From contig NZ_BJYS01000003.1 of NCBI RefSeq assembly GCF_007991635.1, positions 62,001 to 126,000 of the forward strand: 64,000 nt of DNA, written 5' to 3'. The stretch comes from Adhaeribacter aerolatus. Lineage in GTDB: Bacteria > Bacteroidota > Bacteroidia > Cytophagales > Hymenobacteraceae. This document shows, in pieces, positions 24,639 to 32,018 of this stretch. Position numbers and translations under genes: made by a program. Positions within the stretch are counted from its first letter, which is position 1. The number at the start of each line of letters is the position of its first letter. The notes beneath the pieces are model-generated. The model saw nothing but the letters and a program-made list of their open reading frames with translations. It had not been told where the DNA came from and ran no database searches.

Positions 24639-26396
24639 TTATTTATAAAGGCCTTCTATTAAATCACGGTAGTTGTTGTAAATAATTTTGCGTTTCAGTT
24701 TAAGCGAAGGCGTTAATTCGCCGCTTTCCACGGTCCAGCCGTTCGGCACAAGTTTAAACTTTTTAATTTGTTCCCACTGGGCAAACTGCTCGTTAAATTT
24801 AGCTATTTCTTTTTTGTATTTGTTCAGTACCTCCGGATGTTCAATCATTTCGGTATTGGTGGTGTATTCGATGTTATGGAGCTTGCACCAATCCTGTAAG
24901 CCGGTAAACGAAGGTACGATTAACGCCGACGGAAATTTTTGTCCTTCGCCTACTACCATCGCCTGCTCAATTACCAGCGATTCTTTCAGCTTATTTTCTA
25001 TCATTTGGGGAGCAATATATTTACCGCCCGAGGTCTTAAACATTTCTTTTTTGCGGTCGGTAATCTTCAGGTACTTGCCGTGCACAAACTCCCCGATATC
25101 GCCGGTATGAAAATATCCTTCGGGGTCAATTACTTCGGCTGTCAGGTCGGGGCGATTGTAATAACCTTTCATCACGTGCGGACCCCGGGTTAATATTTCG
25201 CCGTCCGGCGCAATCTTTACTTCCACATCATCTACCAGCGGGCCCACAGTACCAATTACGTTCTCGTCGGGGTTGTGCCGGTTTACCGCAATTACCGGCG
25301 AAGTTTCAGTCAGGCCGTATCCTTCCATCACCCGGATTTGCGCCGCCCAGAATACCCGGGCCAGCCGCGGCTGTAAGGCGGCTCCACCCGATACAATGGC
25401 TATTACATTCCCGCCCAGCGCTTCGCGCCATTTATTAAATATTAATTTATTTGCAAGTGCCAGTTGGGCATTGTACCAGGGCGTGCGGTTTTGATTATCG
25501 TATTGCAGACCCAGATTAAGGGCCCAGAAAAATAATCCCCGTTTTACGCCAGTCAAATCCATGCCTTTGCTCACAATTTTGTCGTAAACTTTTTCCAGCA
25601 GGCGCGGTACCGTCGAAAAAACGTGTGGCTTTACCTCTTTTAAATTATCTGCAATGGTTTCCATGCCCTCGGCGAAGTAAATAGAAACCCCTACCGAAAT
25701 ATACAAGGCCGTCAGCATCCGCTCGTAAATATGGCAAAGCGGCAAGAAACTTAAAGCCCGGTGGGTGTTATCTACGGGTACGTAAGGCTGGCACGACCGC
25801 ACATTACTGATTAAATTATGATGGGTCAGCATTACGCCTTTGGGGTTACCCGTAGTACCCGAGGTATAAATAATGGTAAATAAATCTTCCGGATCGATAG
25901 CCGCTTTTATTGGCTCCAGCTGGGAGATATCCTTTAAATCAGACTGATCTAGCAATTCACGCCAGTGGCGGGCGCCGGGTACTTCATCAAACGTATAAAC
26001 CTCCTGAATGCCTTCTATATCGGCAGTGGCGGCCATTACTTTATTATACAAAGCACTGCCCGATACAAATATCATTTTCACTTCCGCTTCCCGGAAAATA
26101 TAGCGGTAATCTTCTACGGTAATGGTGGGGTACATGGGCACACTTACAGCCCCTACCTGCTGAATGCCCTGATCCGCGATGAGCCATTCGGGCCGGTTCA
26201 TGGCCACAATCGCAATTTTATCGTTTTTCTTGATGCCGGCTTTCAGCAATCCCAGACTCAAAAGATTTACGGTATTAATGACCTCCTGCGTACTTTGCTT
26301 TTCCCACCGCCCCTCAATTTTGGCCACCATACAATCGTCTTGCGGAAAATGCTGTAGCTGGTACGGCAGTACATCAAATACTCTTTTTATTTCCAT
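24639..26396 (-). CDS. fadD: Long-chain acyl-CoA synthetase (AMP-forming)
   Basis: Activates fatty acids with ATP and CoA (585 aa), feeding the beta-oxidation enzymes encoded downstream. The AMP-binding P-loop is IIYTSGTTGNPKG near residue 173, followed by the YGLTETSPV motif near 352 and the C-terminal DRKKEMFKTSGGKYIAPQ near 453, whose following region carries the catalytic Lys hinge. No signal peptide or membrane segment, so it is a peripheral cytoplasmic enzyme. It is transcribed towards the MarR-fad run but separated by about 500 bases, so it is probably a separate unit of the same regulon. Confidence 0.92.
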   Translation of the reverse strand: MEIKRVFDVLPYQLQHFPQDDCMVAKIEGRWEKQSTQEVINTVNLLSLGLLKAGIKKNDKIAIVAMNRPEWLIADQGIQQVGAVSVPMYPTITVEDYRYIFREAEVKMIFVSGSALYNKVMAATADIEGIQEVYTFDEVPGARHWRELLDQSDLKDISQLEPIKAAIDPEDLFTIIYTSGTTGNPKGVMLTHHNLISNVRSCQPYVPVDNTHRALSFLPLCHIYERMLTALYISVGVSIYFAEGMETIADNLKEVKPHVFSTVPRLLEKVYDKIVSKGMDLTGVKRGLFFWALNLGLQYDNQNRTPWYNAQLALANKLIFNKWREALGGNVIAIVSGGAALQPRLARVFWAAQIRVMEGYGLTETSPVIAVNRHNPDENVIGTVGPLVDDVEVKIAPDGEILTRGPHVMKGYYNRPDLTAEVIDPEGYFHTGDIGEFVHGKYLKITDRKKEMFKTSGGKYIAPQMIENKLKESLVIEQAMVVGEGQKFPSALIVPSFTGLQDWCKLHNIEYTTNTEMIEHPEVLNKYKKEIAKFNEQFAQWEQIKKFKLVPNGWTVESGELTPSLKLKRKIIYNNYRDLIEGLYK

Positions 26397-26538
26397 GTCA
26401 ATCGGCAGATCAGTTTTTTACCGTCTTAAATAAAAGACTTTTTTTCCAAAAATTTATGTATCCTACGCATAACATTTACCTCGGCTCTAAGAAATTGGCA
26501 AATTTGTTTCTGCTTCTGCGCGCTTTCTTAAATTTTGT

Positions 26539-26546
26539 TAATTTTG
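26539..26546 (+). promoter_or_regulatory. Promoter -7 box (TAATTTTG)
   Basis: TAATTTTG matches TAnnTTTG only 22 bases before the ATG of the arginase-like gene, so the leader would be about 15 bases. A TTG in AAATTGGCAAATTTG upstream could provide the -33 element. Confidence 0.45.
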
Positions 26547-26568
26547 ACTTTACGCCCGGTGCTCGTTT

Positions 26569-27720
26569 ATGAACTTATCTATCTTTTTTGAACCCCTGCG
26601 GGATTTTGCCGATACCTATATTGCCGATCCTAAATCAGTAGGAAATGCCGTTAGTTTGTTTAGCCATAAATTTCCGGATTGGCGCACTGCCGATATTGCC
26701 TTGATTGGGGTAAACGAATACCGGGGCAGCGCTCAGGAAACAAGCGCCGAGCACCCGGCTAACGAAGTCCGGCGGAAATTGTATAACCTGAAAAAAGGAA
26801 CCGGCGCTTACAAAATTGCTGACTTAGGCAACCTGCTGCCGGGCATTACCCTCGAAGACACCTATCTCCGGTTAAAAGAAATCCTGGAAAACCTGATAGC
26901 TCACCAAACTTTACCTATTGTTATTGGGGGTAGCCACGATCTGGATTTCGGGCAATTTCTGGCCTACGAAAACCTGGAAAGAGCCGTAAACCTGGTAACC
27001 GTGGATAGCTGCATTGATATGCAGGAAAGTGCTGCCGAACCGCACCAAAACAAACGGCACCTGCACCGCATTTTAATGCACGAGCCCAATTACCTATTCA
27101 GCCTGAGCCAGGTGGCCTATCAATCTTATTTAATAGAACCGGAGGTAATTGCCACCCTGGAAAAACTACATTTTGAAACCGTACGCATCGGCGAAATTCA
27201 TCATAACCTACAGTTGGCAGAGCCCGTTATCCGGCAGGCCGATTTAATCAGTTTTGATATATCGGCTATTAACGCGCAGGCCGCGCCCAACAATACCGGC
27301 GGCAACCCGTTTGGCTTAACCGGCGAAGAAGCCTGTCAGCTTTGCTGGTACGCCGGCCTGAACGACAGCTTAAGTTCTTTTGGTTTGTACGAGTACCACC
27401 CCGAGAACGACTCCCACGGCTTAACTGCTATGACCATTGCCGTTATGATCTGGTATTTTGTAGAAGGCTATTATCACCGCAAAAACGAAACCGACTTTAC
27501 GAGCAAAAAATTTGTGCGTTACGCCATTGCTTTCCACGACAACCCGAATAAAATGATTTTTTATAAAAGCAAGGTTTCGGATAAGTGGTGGATGGAAGTG
27601 GAAGGGCTGAGCGGCGAAAAGAATATTAAAATTGTACCTTGCAGCTACGACGATTACCTGTCCGCTTCCAAAGGTGAAGTACCCAACCGCTGGATTTTAA
27701 CGCAGGGCCGTATGGCTTAG
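26569..27720 (+). CDS. Arginase/agmatinase-fold protein with incomplete metal site
   Basis: Ureohydrolase-fold protein of 383 aa, of the group often labelled formimidoylglutamase in Bacteroidota. Motifs in family order: VIGGSHDLDFGQ near 118 (canonical GGDHS), LVTVDSCIDMQ near 143 (canonical DAHxD) and LISFDISAINAQAAPN near 226 (canonical SxDxDxxDP). The His of DAHxD is Cys, the second Asp of the third motif is Ser, and the following DP is missing, so the two-metal centre of active arginases is not complete. It may be a non-catalytic or altered-activity member. Monocistronic, convergent with the next lipoprotein gene with only four bases between. Confidence 0.8.
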   Translation: MNLSIFFEPLRDFADTYIADPKSVGNAVSLFSHKFPDWRTADIALIGVNEYRGSAQETSAEHPANEVRRKLYNLKKGTGAYKIADLGNLLPGITLEDTYLRLKEILENLIAHQTLPIVIGGSHDLDFGQFLAYENLERAVNLVTVDSCIDMQESAAEPHQNKRHLHRILMHEPNYLFSLSQVAYQSYLIEPEVIATLEKLHFETVRIGEIHHNLQLAEPVIRQADLISFDISAINAQAAPNNTGGNPFGLTGEEACQLCWYAGLNDSLSSFGLYEYHPENDSHGLTAMTIAVMIWYFVEGYYHRKNETDFTSKKFVRYAIAFHDNPNKMIFYKSKVSDKWWMEVEGLSGEKNIKIVPCSYDDYLSASKGEVPNRWILTQGRMA

Positions 27721-27724
27721 CTAT

Positions 27725-28195
27725 TTAATTGGCCCCGCTAATTTTCTTCCGGACAAAGTAACTTTCAGAGCAATCATTACATGATTCAACAATTCGGGTA
27801 TGGAGCGTGTCGGCACTTATAAGGTATAGCGGTCGTCGGGAATTATCTTTTTGCAGATAATAAACAAAAACAGAATCCTTGCCACCGGCAGCGCTCTTCT
27901 CTTTTTTAATGTAAAAAGCAGATTCTTCTATAACCTGACCATCCCGAAACTTTTTATAAATATTATCGGGTCCAAATAATATCTTTTCGGTGTAGCCAGT
28001 CTGTGCCGGGGTTTCAGTAGGTCCCCAGCCATGCTGGGTTTTAATCCACTGCCATTCGCCCAGAAACTGGTGACGTACTTTTTCCGTCGCGCCGGTTTCC
28101 ATACCTGGCTCCACGCAGGTAACCAAATCGCAATTGCTTAGTAAAAATATTAGATTTAAAAAAATAAGATAGCAGCCGTATATTTTTGTTTTCAT
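27725..28195 (-). CDS. Lipocalin-like lipoprotein, unknown
   Basis: Predicted lipoprotein of 156 aa. The signal peptide MKTKIYGCYLIFLNLIFLLS is followed by a lipobox ending at Cys22 (LSNC). The mature part has FLGEWQWIKTQHGWGP and FGPDNIYKKFRDGQVIEESA, the GxW and strand pattern of small lipocalin-like proteins of Bacteroidota, and a late Cys pair (ESCNDCSES). Ligand unknown. It is divergent from the cytochrome b5-like gene across a region with a strong palindrome. Confidence 0.65.
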   Translation of the reverse strand: MKTKIYGCYLIFLNLIFLLSNCDLVTCVEPGMETGATEKVRHQFLGEWQWIKTQHGWGPTETPAQTGYTEKILFGPDNIYKKFRDGQVIEESAFYIKKEKSAAGGKDSVFVYYLQKDNSRRPLYLISADTLHTRIVESCNDCSESYFVRKKISGAN

Positions 28196-28224
28196 AGGTG
28201 GGTTAAGTTTACTTACATGACCCT

Positions 28225-28232
28225 TACTTTTG
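28225..28232 (+). promoter_or_regulatory. Promoter -7 box (TACTTTTG)
   Basis: TACTTTTG matches TAnnTTTG, 81 bases before the cytochrome b5-like gene. The predicted transcription start falls in the palindrome that begins two bases later. Confidence 0.5.
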
Positions 28233-28233
28233 T

Positions 28234-28255
28234 TTTTGGTTGCATGCGACCAAAA
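28234..28255. promoter_or_regulatory. 22-bp palindrome at predicted transcription start (candidate operator)
   Basis: Near-perfect palindrome: TTTTGGT and ACCAAAA arms around the self-complementary centre GCATGC, with a single mismatched pair. It starts two bases after the -7 box, so a bound dimer would block transcription; as RNA it would form a hairpin at the 5' end. No regulator is encoded next to it. Confidence 0.5.
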
Positions 28256-28312
28256 GGATTAATTTAAAATCAGCATTATTTTAACCAAATAAATATTCCC
28301 AGATTTTACCGG

Positions 28313-28555
28313 ATGCAGGATAAAGTACTACCAGAATACACTAAAAACCAGTTGGCCTTGCGCAATGGCCAGGATCGTGACGAAATCTGGATTGCCTACA
28401 AAGGCCAGATTTACGATGTAAAAAAGTCCCGCCTCTGGAGCCGGGGTAACCATTATGAACACTGGGCCGGCCAGGACTTGACCGATGAGTTAAAAGATGC
28501 CCCGCACGACGAGTATGTTTTTGATAAATTTGAAGTGATTGGCTTATTAAAATAG
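28313..28555 (+). CDS. Cytochrome b5-like heme/steroid-binding domain protein
   Basis: Single-domain protein of 80 aa with the cytochrome b5 core: LPEYTKNQLALRNGQDRDEIWIAYKGQIYDV, then NHYEHWAGQDLTDELKDAPHDEYVFDKFEVIGLL. The HPGG axial-ligand loop of classical cytochrome b5 is replaced by GNHYEHWAG, and the second candidate ligand is the His of APHDE. No signal or membrane segment, so it is probably cytoplasmic. Stand-alone members of this type are poorly characterised and heme binding is not certain. It is transcribed alone from a promoter with an overlapping palindrome. Confidence 0.78.
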   Translation: MQDKVLPEYTKNQLALRNGQDRDEIWIAYKGQIYDVKKSRLWSRGNHYEHWAGQDLTDELKDAPHDEYVFDKFEVIGLLK

Positions 28556-28649
28556 CCTATTATTATTTTTACCGCGATAACAATTTTTATTCTTACAGAC
28601 AATTTAAACCAGGCCTTTGGTATTTTGCCGGAGCCTTTAAACCTAAAAG

Positions 28650-29483
28650 ATGATTTTAATTGCCGATAGCGGCTCTACCAAAACAGATTGGCGCCTGCTT
28701 TTGCCCGACGGAGAAATTGCCCAGGCTACTACTGTCGGTTTTAACCCCAACTACCAATCCGCCGAAAATATTAGAACTGAACTGCAGGAGAGCTTACTGC
28801 CCCAATTAGGCAACAACCAGCCCACACAAATATATTTTTATGGCGCCGGTTGCAGCACCGAAGCCAAATGTAGCCTGGTAGCCGATGCAATTTTAAATGT
28901 ATTTCCCGGCAGCCACGTGCAGGTAATGAGCGATGTGGTGGCTGCCGCCCGGGGCACTTGCGGTCATCAAGCTGGCATTGCTTGTATATTGGGTACGGGA
29001 TCCAACTCCTGCTTGTACAACGGCGAAATAATTACAGCGCAAATGCCGTGCTTGGGTTTTACGTTGGGCAACGAAGGCAGCGGCAGTTATTTAGGTAAAA
29101 AATTATTGCACTTGTACCTGAACCACGAATTACCCGCAGATTTACAGGAAGCTTTTGGCAAGCAATATCCGGCCACGCAAGCCGAAATATTGCACCGAAT
29201 TTACAACGAGCCATTTCCGAACCGCTACGTAGCTTCATTTGCGCTATTCTTACAGGGTCGGCAGCGCCACCCGTTTGTGGCCGAGTTGCTGCACCAAAAC
29301 TTTCTCGATTTCTTTCGGCTAACCGTTTGCAAATACCCCGATTACCAGATGTTGCCCACCCATTTTGTAGGCTCCATTGCTTTTTATTTTGCCGATATTT
29401 TGCGCAAAACAGCCAAAAGTCAGCACATTCAGGTTGGCCGCATTCTGCAAAGCCCCATTGCCGGCTTAGCCCTTTACCATTAA
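28650..29483 (+). CDS. BadF/BadG/BcrA-type kinase (N-acetylglucosamine/muramic acid kinase-like)
   Basis: Sugar kinase of the ASKHA fold (277 aa). Phosphate-1 loop ADSGSTKTDWRLL at 5-17, phosphate-2 region GTGSNSCLYNG near 114, and LGNEGSGSYLGKKLLH near 136 are the usual BadF/GlcNAc kinase motifs. Related proteins phosphorylate GlcNAc, glucosamine or MurNAc. The following gene encodes the MurNAc-6-phosphate etherase MurQ, so MurNAc or GlcNAc recovered from cell-wall turnover is the likely substrate. The two are about 185 bases apart and murQ seems to have its own promoter. Confidence 0.85.
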   Translation: MILIADSGSTKTDWRLLLPDGEIAQATTVGFNPNYQSAENIRTELQESLLPQLGNNQPTQIYFYGAGCSTEAKCSLVADAILNVFPGSHVQVMSDVVAAARGTCGHQAGIACILGTGSNSCLYNGEIITAQMPCLGFTLGNEGSGSYLGKKLLHLYLNHELPADLQEAFGKQYPATQAEILHRIYNEPFPNRYVASFALFLQGRQRHPFVAELLHQNFLDFFRLTVCKYPDYQMLPTHFVGSIAFYFADILRKTAKSQHIQVGRILQSPIAGLALYH

Positions 29484-29560
29484 GAAAAAGCCGCGATTAT
29501 TTAACTGCTGCTAAATATTACAGAGCGGTTTAAGGCGTCTGTACTCCAAAATATTCTTTC

Positions 29561-29568
29561 TAATTTTG
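29561..29568 (+). promoter_or_regulatory. Promoter -7 box (TAATTTTG) for murQ
   Basis: TAATTTTG matches TAnnTTTG, about 100 bases before the murQ ATG. The repeat array at 29583-29645 would then lie in the murQ leader. Confidence 0.45.
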
Positions 29569-29582
29569 TCCTGATACCAGCC

Positions 29583-29645
29583 AGATATTAGATATTTGAT
29601 ACTTAACACCTGATACTTGTTTCTTAATACCTGATACCTGATAAC
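29583..29645. repeat. Degenerate short direct-repeat array in murQ leader
   Basis: Imperfect repeats of GATAC-type words: AGATATTAGATATTTGATAC, ACCTGATACTTG, TACCTGATACCTGATAAC. Unit length varies (about 8-17 bases), so it is not a CRISPR. It resembles the low-complexity word repeats seen at the edges of the other elements here, but no inverted partner was found. Confidence 0.5.
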
Positions 29646-29668
29646 AACAGCTAAAATCCATTCAACCT

Positions 29669-30475
29669 ATGAGTACCACCGAGACCCGTTCGCATTTCGA
29701 TAACCTGGAGCACATGACCGTACATGAGTTGCTGGTAAATATTAACCAGGAAGATAAAACCGTGCCATTGGCTGTCGAAAAAGCCATTCCGCAAATAGAA
29801 GCGTTGGTGCAGGCCGTAGTAGAACGGTTGCAGAATGGCGGCCGGTTGTTTTACATTGGGGCTGGTACCAGCGGGCGATTGGGTATTGTAGATGCTTCGG
29901 AATGTCCGCCTACTTACGGCGTTCCCCACGGCCTGGTAGTGGGTATTATTGCCGGCGGCGATACCGCTATCCGGAAAGCCGTTGAATTTGCAGAAGACGA
30001 TCCCGAACAAGCTTGGAAAGATTTAGAACAACACCAGATAAATAGAAAAGATATTGTGGTGGGAATTGCTGCTTCGGGCCGGACACCTTACGTTATAGGC
30101 GGCCTGGATAAATGCCGGGCGGCGAGCATTGCTACCGGCTGTGTGGTGTGCAATGCCGGCTCTAAAGTGGCCCAAGTGGCTGACTATCCGGTTGAGGTAA
30201 TTACCGGTCCTGAGTTTGTGACGGGCAGCACCCGCATGAAAGCCGGTACGGGCCAGAAGTTAGCCCTGAACATGCTTACCACGGCTACCATGATTCAGCT
30301 GGGCCACGTGAAAGGGAATAAAATGGTAGATATGCAACTCTCTAACCATAAGCTGGTGCACCGGGCTATCCGGATGGTAATGGAAGAAATACCGGTGAGC
30401 GAAGCCGAAGCCGAAAAATTATTGCAGCAATACGGCAGTGTCCGGGCGGCGGTTGATAATTATACTGCCAGTTAA
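29669..30475 (+). CDS. murQ: N-acetylmuramic acid 6-phosphate etherase
   Basis: Cleaves the lactyl ether of MurNAc-6-phosphate to GlcNAc-6-phosphate and D-lactate (268 aa), in peptidoglycan recycling. SIS-domain signature FYIGAGTSGRLGIVDASECPPTYG near 63-86, with the catalytic Glu in ASECPPTYG, and the second acidic cluster AEDDPEQAWKD near 110. The C-terminal TGSTRMKAGTGQKLALNML is standard. Length is slightly shorter than the usual 295-300 aa, mainly at the C-terminus. It follows the amino-sugar kinase gene. No MurP-type phosphotransferase is present, so phosphorylation would rely on that kinase. Confidence 0.95.
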   Translation: MSTTETRSHFDNLEHMTVHELLVNINQEDKTVPLAVEKAIPQIEALVQAVVERLQNGGRLFYIGAGTSGRLGIVDASECPPTYGVPHGLVVGIIAGGDTAIRKAVEFAEDDPEQAWKDLEQHQINRKDIVVGIAASGRTPYVIGGLDKCRAASIATGCVVCNAGSKVAQVADYPVEVITGPEFVTGSTRMKAGTGQKLALNMLTTATMIQLGHVKGNKMVDMQLSNHKLVHRAIRMVMEEIPVSEAEAEKLLQQYGSVRAAVDNYTAS

Positions 30476-30651
30476 GCAAAGGCTCTGTTCACCCACCGAT
30501 TGCGGCCTGTTAAATTTTACGGTGTTTCAGCTAATGGTAGGCAGAAATAAAAATAGAATATTCAGGTATTTACGGAAACCTGGTACAACCTCTTTTTTGT
30601 ATGTAAGTATGAAGAACATTCTTTTTAAAATAACCAAATGTTGGACTTTAT

Positions 30652-31218
30652 ATGCATACCATAGAGCCCTTTTATAACTGGATAGATCAATACAGCGCGA
30701 CAGAGGATCCGCGGTCGCCGCTCTATGGAGCCGAAAATAATTTAATGGAATATACCCATAATATTTATGGCTACTATATCCATCCGCAATGGGACGATAT
30801 TGAATCCGAAACGCTGTTTCTGAAAATATTATTCGTGGATTACGACCTGGGTTTTGGCGTAATTCAATTTATTGGCGAGTGGAACGATACGCTCCACAAC
30901 GACATCATGCACCTGAAACGCAACATCATCGACCCGATGGTACAGGAAGGCATTACCCATTTTATTTTAATCGGCGAAAACGTTTTTAATTTCCACGGTT
31001 CCGACGATTCTTACTACGAAGAGTGGTTTGAGGACGTAGAAGACGGCTGGATTGCGGCCATTTGTTTTCAGGACTTTGTTCTGGACGAAATGAAACAATA
31101 CAACCTGGATTATTATATAAATTTTGGCGGCACTCTCGAACAGATTAACTGGCGGACCCTGGAACCCCGCCTGCTTTTTAACCGGGTAGGCAACCTCATT
31201 CAAAAACGCTTAGGTTAG
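30652..31218 (+). CDS. Conserved hypothetical protein
   Basis: Acidic soluble protein of 188 aa with many aromatic residues (EPFYNWIDQYSATEDPRSPL; YYEEWFEDVEDGWIAAICFQ). No signal peptide, membrane segment or known catalytic motif. The regular alternation of strands (ESETLFLKILFVDYD, HFILIGENVFNF, DYYINFGG) suggests a compact alpha/beta domain. I recall similar uncharacterised proteins in Cytophagales but cannot name a family. It ends at a strong shared terminator and faces the small lipoprotein gene. Confidence 0.75.
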   Translation: MHTIEPFYNWIDQYSATEDPRSPLYGAENNLMEYTHNIYGYYIHPQWDDIESETLFLKILFVDYDLGFGVIQFIGEWNDTLHNDIMHLKRNIIDPMVQEGITHFILIGENVFNFHGSDDSYYEEWFEDVEDGWIAAICFQDFVLDEMKQYNLDYYINFGGTLEQINWRTLEPRLLFNRVGNLIQKRLG

Positions 31219-31236
31219 TACTGCCCAAAATTCATA

Positions 31237-31294
31237 TTCCTTAAAAAGAAAACCGCCTGCAGAGAAATCAACAGGCGGTTTTCTTTTTAAGGAA
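31237..31294. terminator. Very strong bidirectional terminator
   Basis: Perfect 23-base stem (31237-31259 with 31272-31294) around a 12-base loop. The stem core AAAACCGCCTG / CAGGCGGTTTT is flanked by A5 on one side and T5 on the other, so it ends transcription from both the hypothetical gene and the small lipoprotein gene. Confidence 0.85.
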
Positions 31295-31302
31295 CATTAT
31301 TT

Positions 31303-31500
31303 CTAACGGGGGTCATTTTTGTCGTTGCCATCTTCAACTTCATCCGCTTCGTCTTCCATGTCTGGCTTATCTTCATCCTCGTTTGCATCATCCACGGCTT
31401 CGGTTCTTTCTTCGGTATTATTTTGGCTGGCAGAATCGCAGGAAGCAAAAGCAAAACTAAATAAACCGGTGGCCAGTAACATTAAAAATATCTTTTTCAT
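31303..31500 (-). CDS. Small acidic lipoprotein, paralogue A
   Basis: 65-aa lipoprotein. Signal peptide MKKIFLMLLATGLFSFAFA followed by SCDSAS, with the lipidated Cys at 21. The mature part is almost entirely acidic and polar (TEERTEAVDDANEDEDKPDM...), without predicted fold. It is a clear paralogue of the 65-aa protein encoded at 32019-32216, sharing the MKK..LMLLATGLFSFA signal and the EERxEAxxDAxxD pattern. A bidirectional hairpin lies in its leader. Confidence 0.8.
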   Translation of the reverse strand: MKKIFLMLLATGLFSFAFASCDSASQNNTEERTEAVDDANEDEDKPDMEDEADEVEDGNDKNDPR

Positions 31501-31541
31501 AGCAGGTAAATTCTTATTAAAATCAGAATAAAAAACAGTTT

Positions 31542-31562
31542 AACCGTTAATAATCAACGGTT
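31542..31562. terminator. Bidirectional hairpin in leader of lipoprotein A
   Basis: AACCGTT / AACGGTT with a 7-base loop, an A-rich left flank and TTTTTTATTTTTT on the right. On the minus strand it lies 42 bases upstream of the lipoprotein ATG and is followed by ACTGTTTTTTATT, so it could act as an attenuator or block read-through. Confidence 0.55.
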
Positions 31563-31684
31563 TTTTATTTTTTAAGTTTAAACCTCAAGCTGCTTTTGTT
31601 AATTATACCCGACCCTGCGAATTGCTGGTGTACATAAGCCATGTAAGTTTTAGCAAACGTTTAAACTAAATGAATTATTGATAC

Positions 31685-31893
31685 GGCTTTAGGAGCTATG
31701 CTTAGGACACAAAGAAAATGTCCTGTCCTGCTGAAAGCATCTATTGTTTAGAAAGTAAAGTAGGCAAACAAAGATATTACTAATTTACCTGTAACGCTTT
31801 TTACCCAATAGTTCCTTGCAGGATGACAGCAATGAAGTGTTATCCGTCTGTAGAACACCTTTGCTTTGCTATGTCCTAATCGTAGGGCTTTAG
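31685..31893. mobile_element. Gene-free nested inverted-repeat element (relic related to GIY-YIG cassette ends)
   Basis: From outside in: an 8-bp direct repeat GGCTTTAG (31685-31692, 31886-31893); an imperfect 14-bp inverted repeat, 12 of 14 matching (31696-31709 CTATGCTTAGGACA; 31872-31885); and an inner 22-bp inverted repeat (31725-31746; 31806-31827) with 17 of 22 matching. The inner right end matches the 22-bp end of the GIY-YIG cassette at 16 of 22 positions. No reading frame inside. Possibly a MITE-like derivative; the direct repeat could be a target duplication or chance. Confidence 0.55.
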
Positions 31894-31961
31894 CAGAGAC
31901 GTTAAAAAGATAGCACGTATTGTCTGGTTTTCAGGCAACGAAAACAAAACCGTTAAAAAAG

Positions 31962-31993
31962 AAAATGCCAATCAGAGAACTGATCGGCATTTT
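31962..31993 (-). terminator. Terminator of lipoprotein B
   Basis: AAAATGCCAATCAG / CTGATCGGCATTTT with loop AGAA; on the minus strand the only imperfection is a G-T wobble, and a T-run (TTTTC, TTTTTTAACGG) follows. It lies 26 bases downstream of the second lipoprotein gene. Confidence 0.75.
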
Positions 31994-32018
31994 TGGGTGG
32001 TTCTGGATATTAATACTA

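Larger units (their letters stand above)
31501..32018. other. Gap between lipoprotein paralogues, with nested repeat element
   Basis: This 518-base stretch between two related small lipoprotein genes contains a hairpin (31542-31562), the nested inverted-repeat element (31685-31893) and the terminator of the second lipoprotein gene (31962-31993). A plus-strand frame across 31920-32201 is only the complement of the second lipoprotein gene and its terminator. Confidence 0.6.

Noticed and set aside
29583-29645. CRISPR array
   Set aside because: Repeat units are irregular in length and sequence, there are no constant spacers and no cas genes.
30438-30677. 79-codon plus-strand frame after murQ
   Set aside because: It overlaps both the murQ end and the next gene's start and has no recognisable feature.
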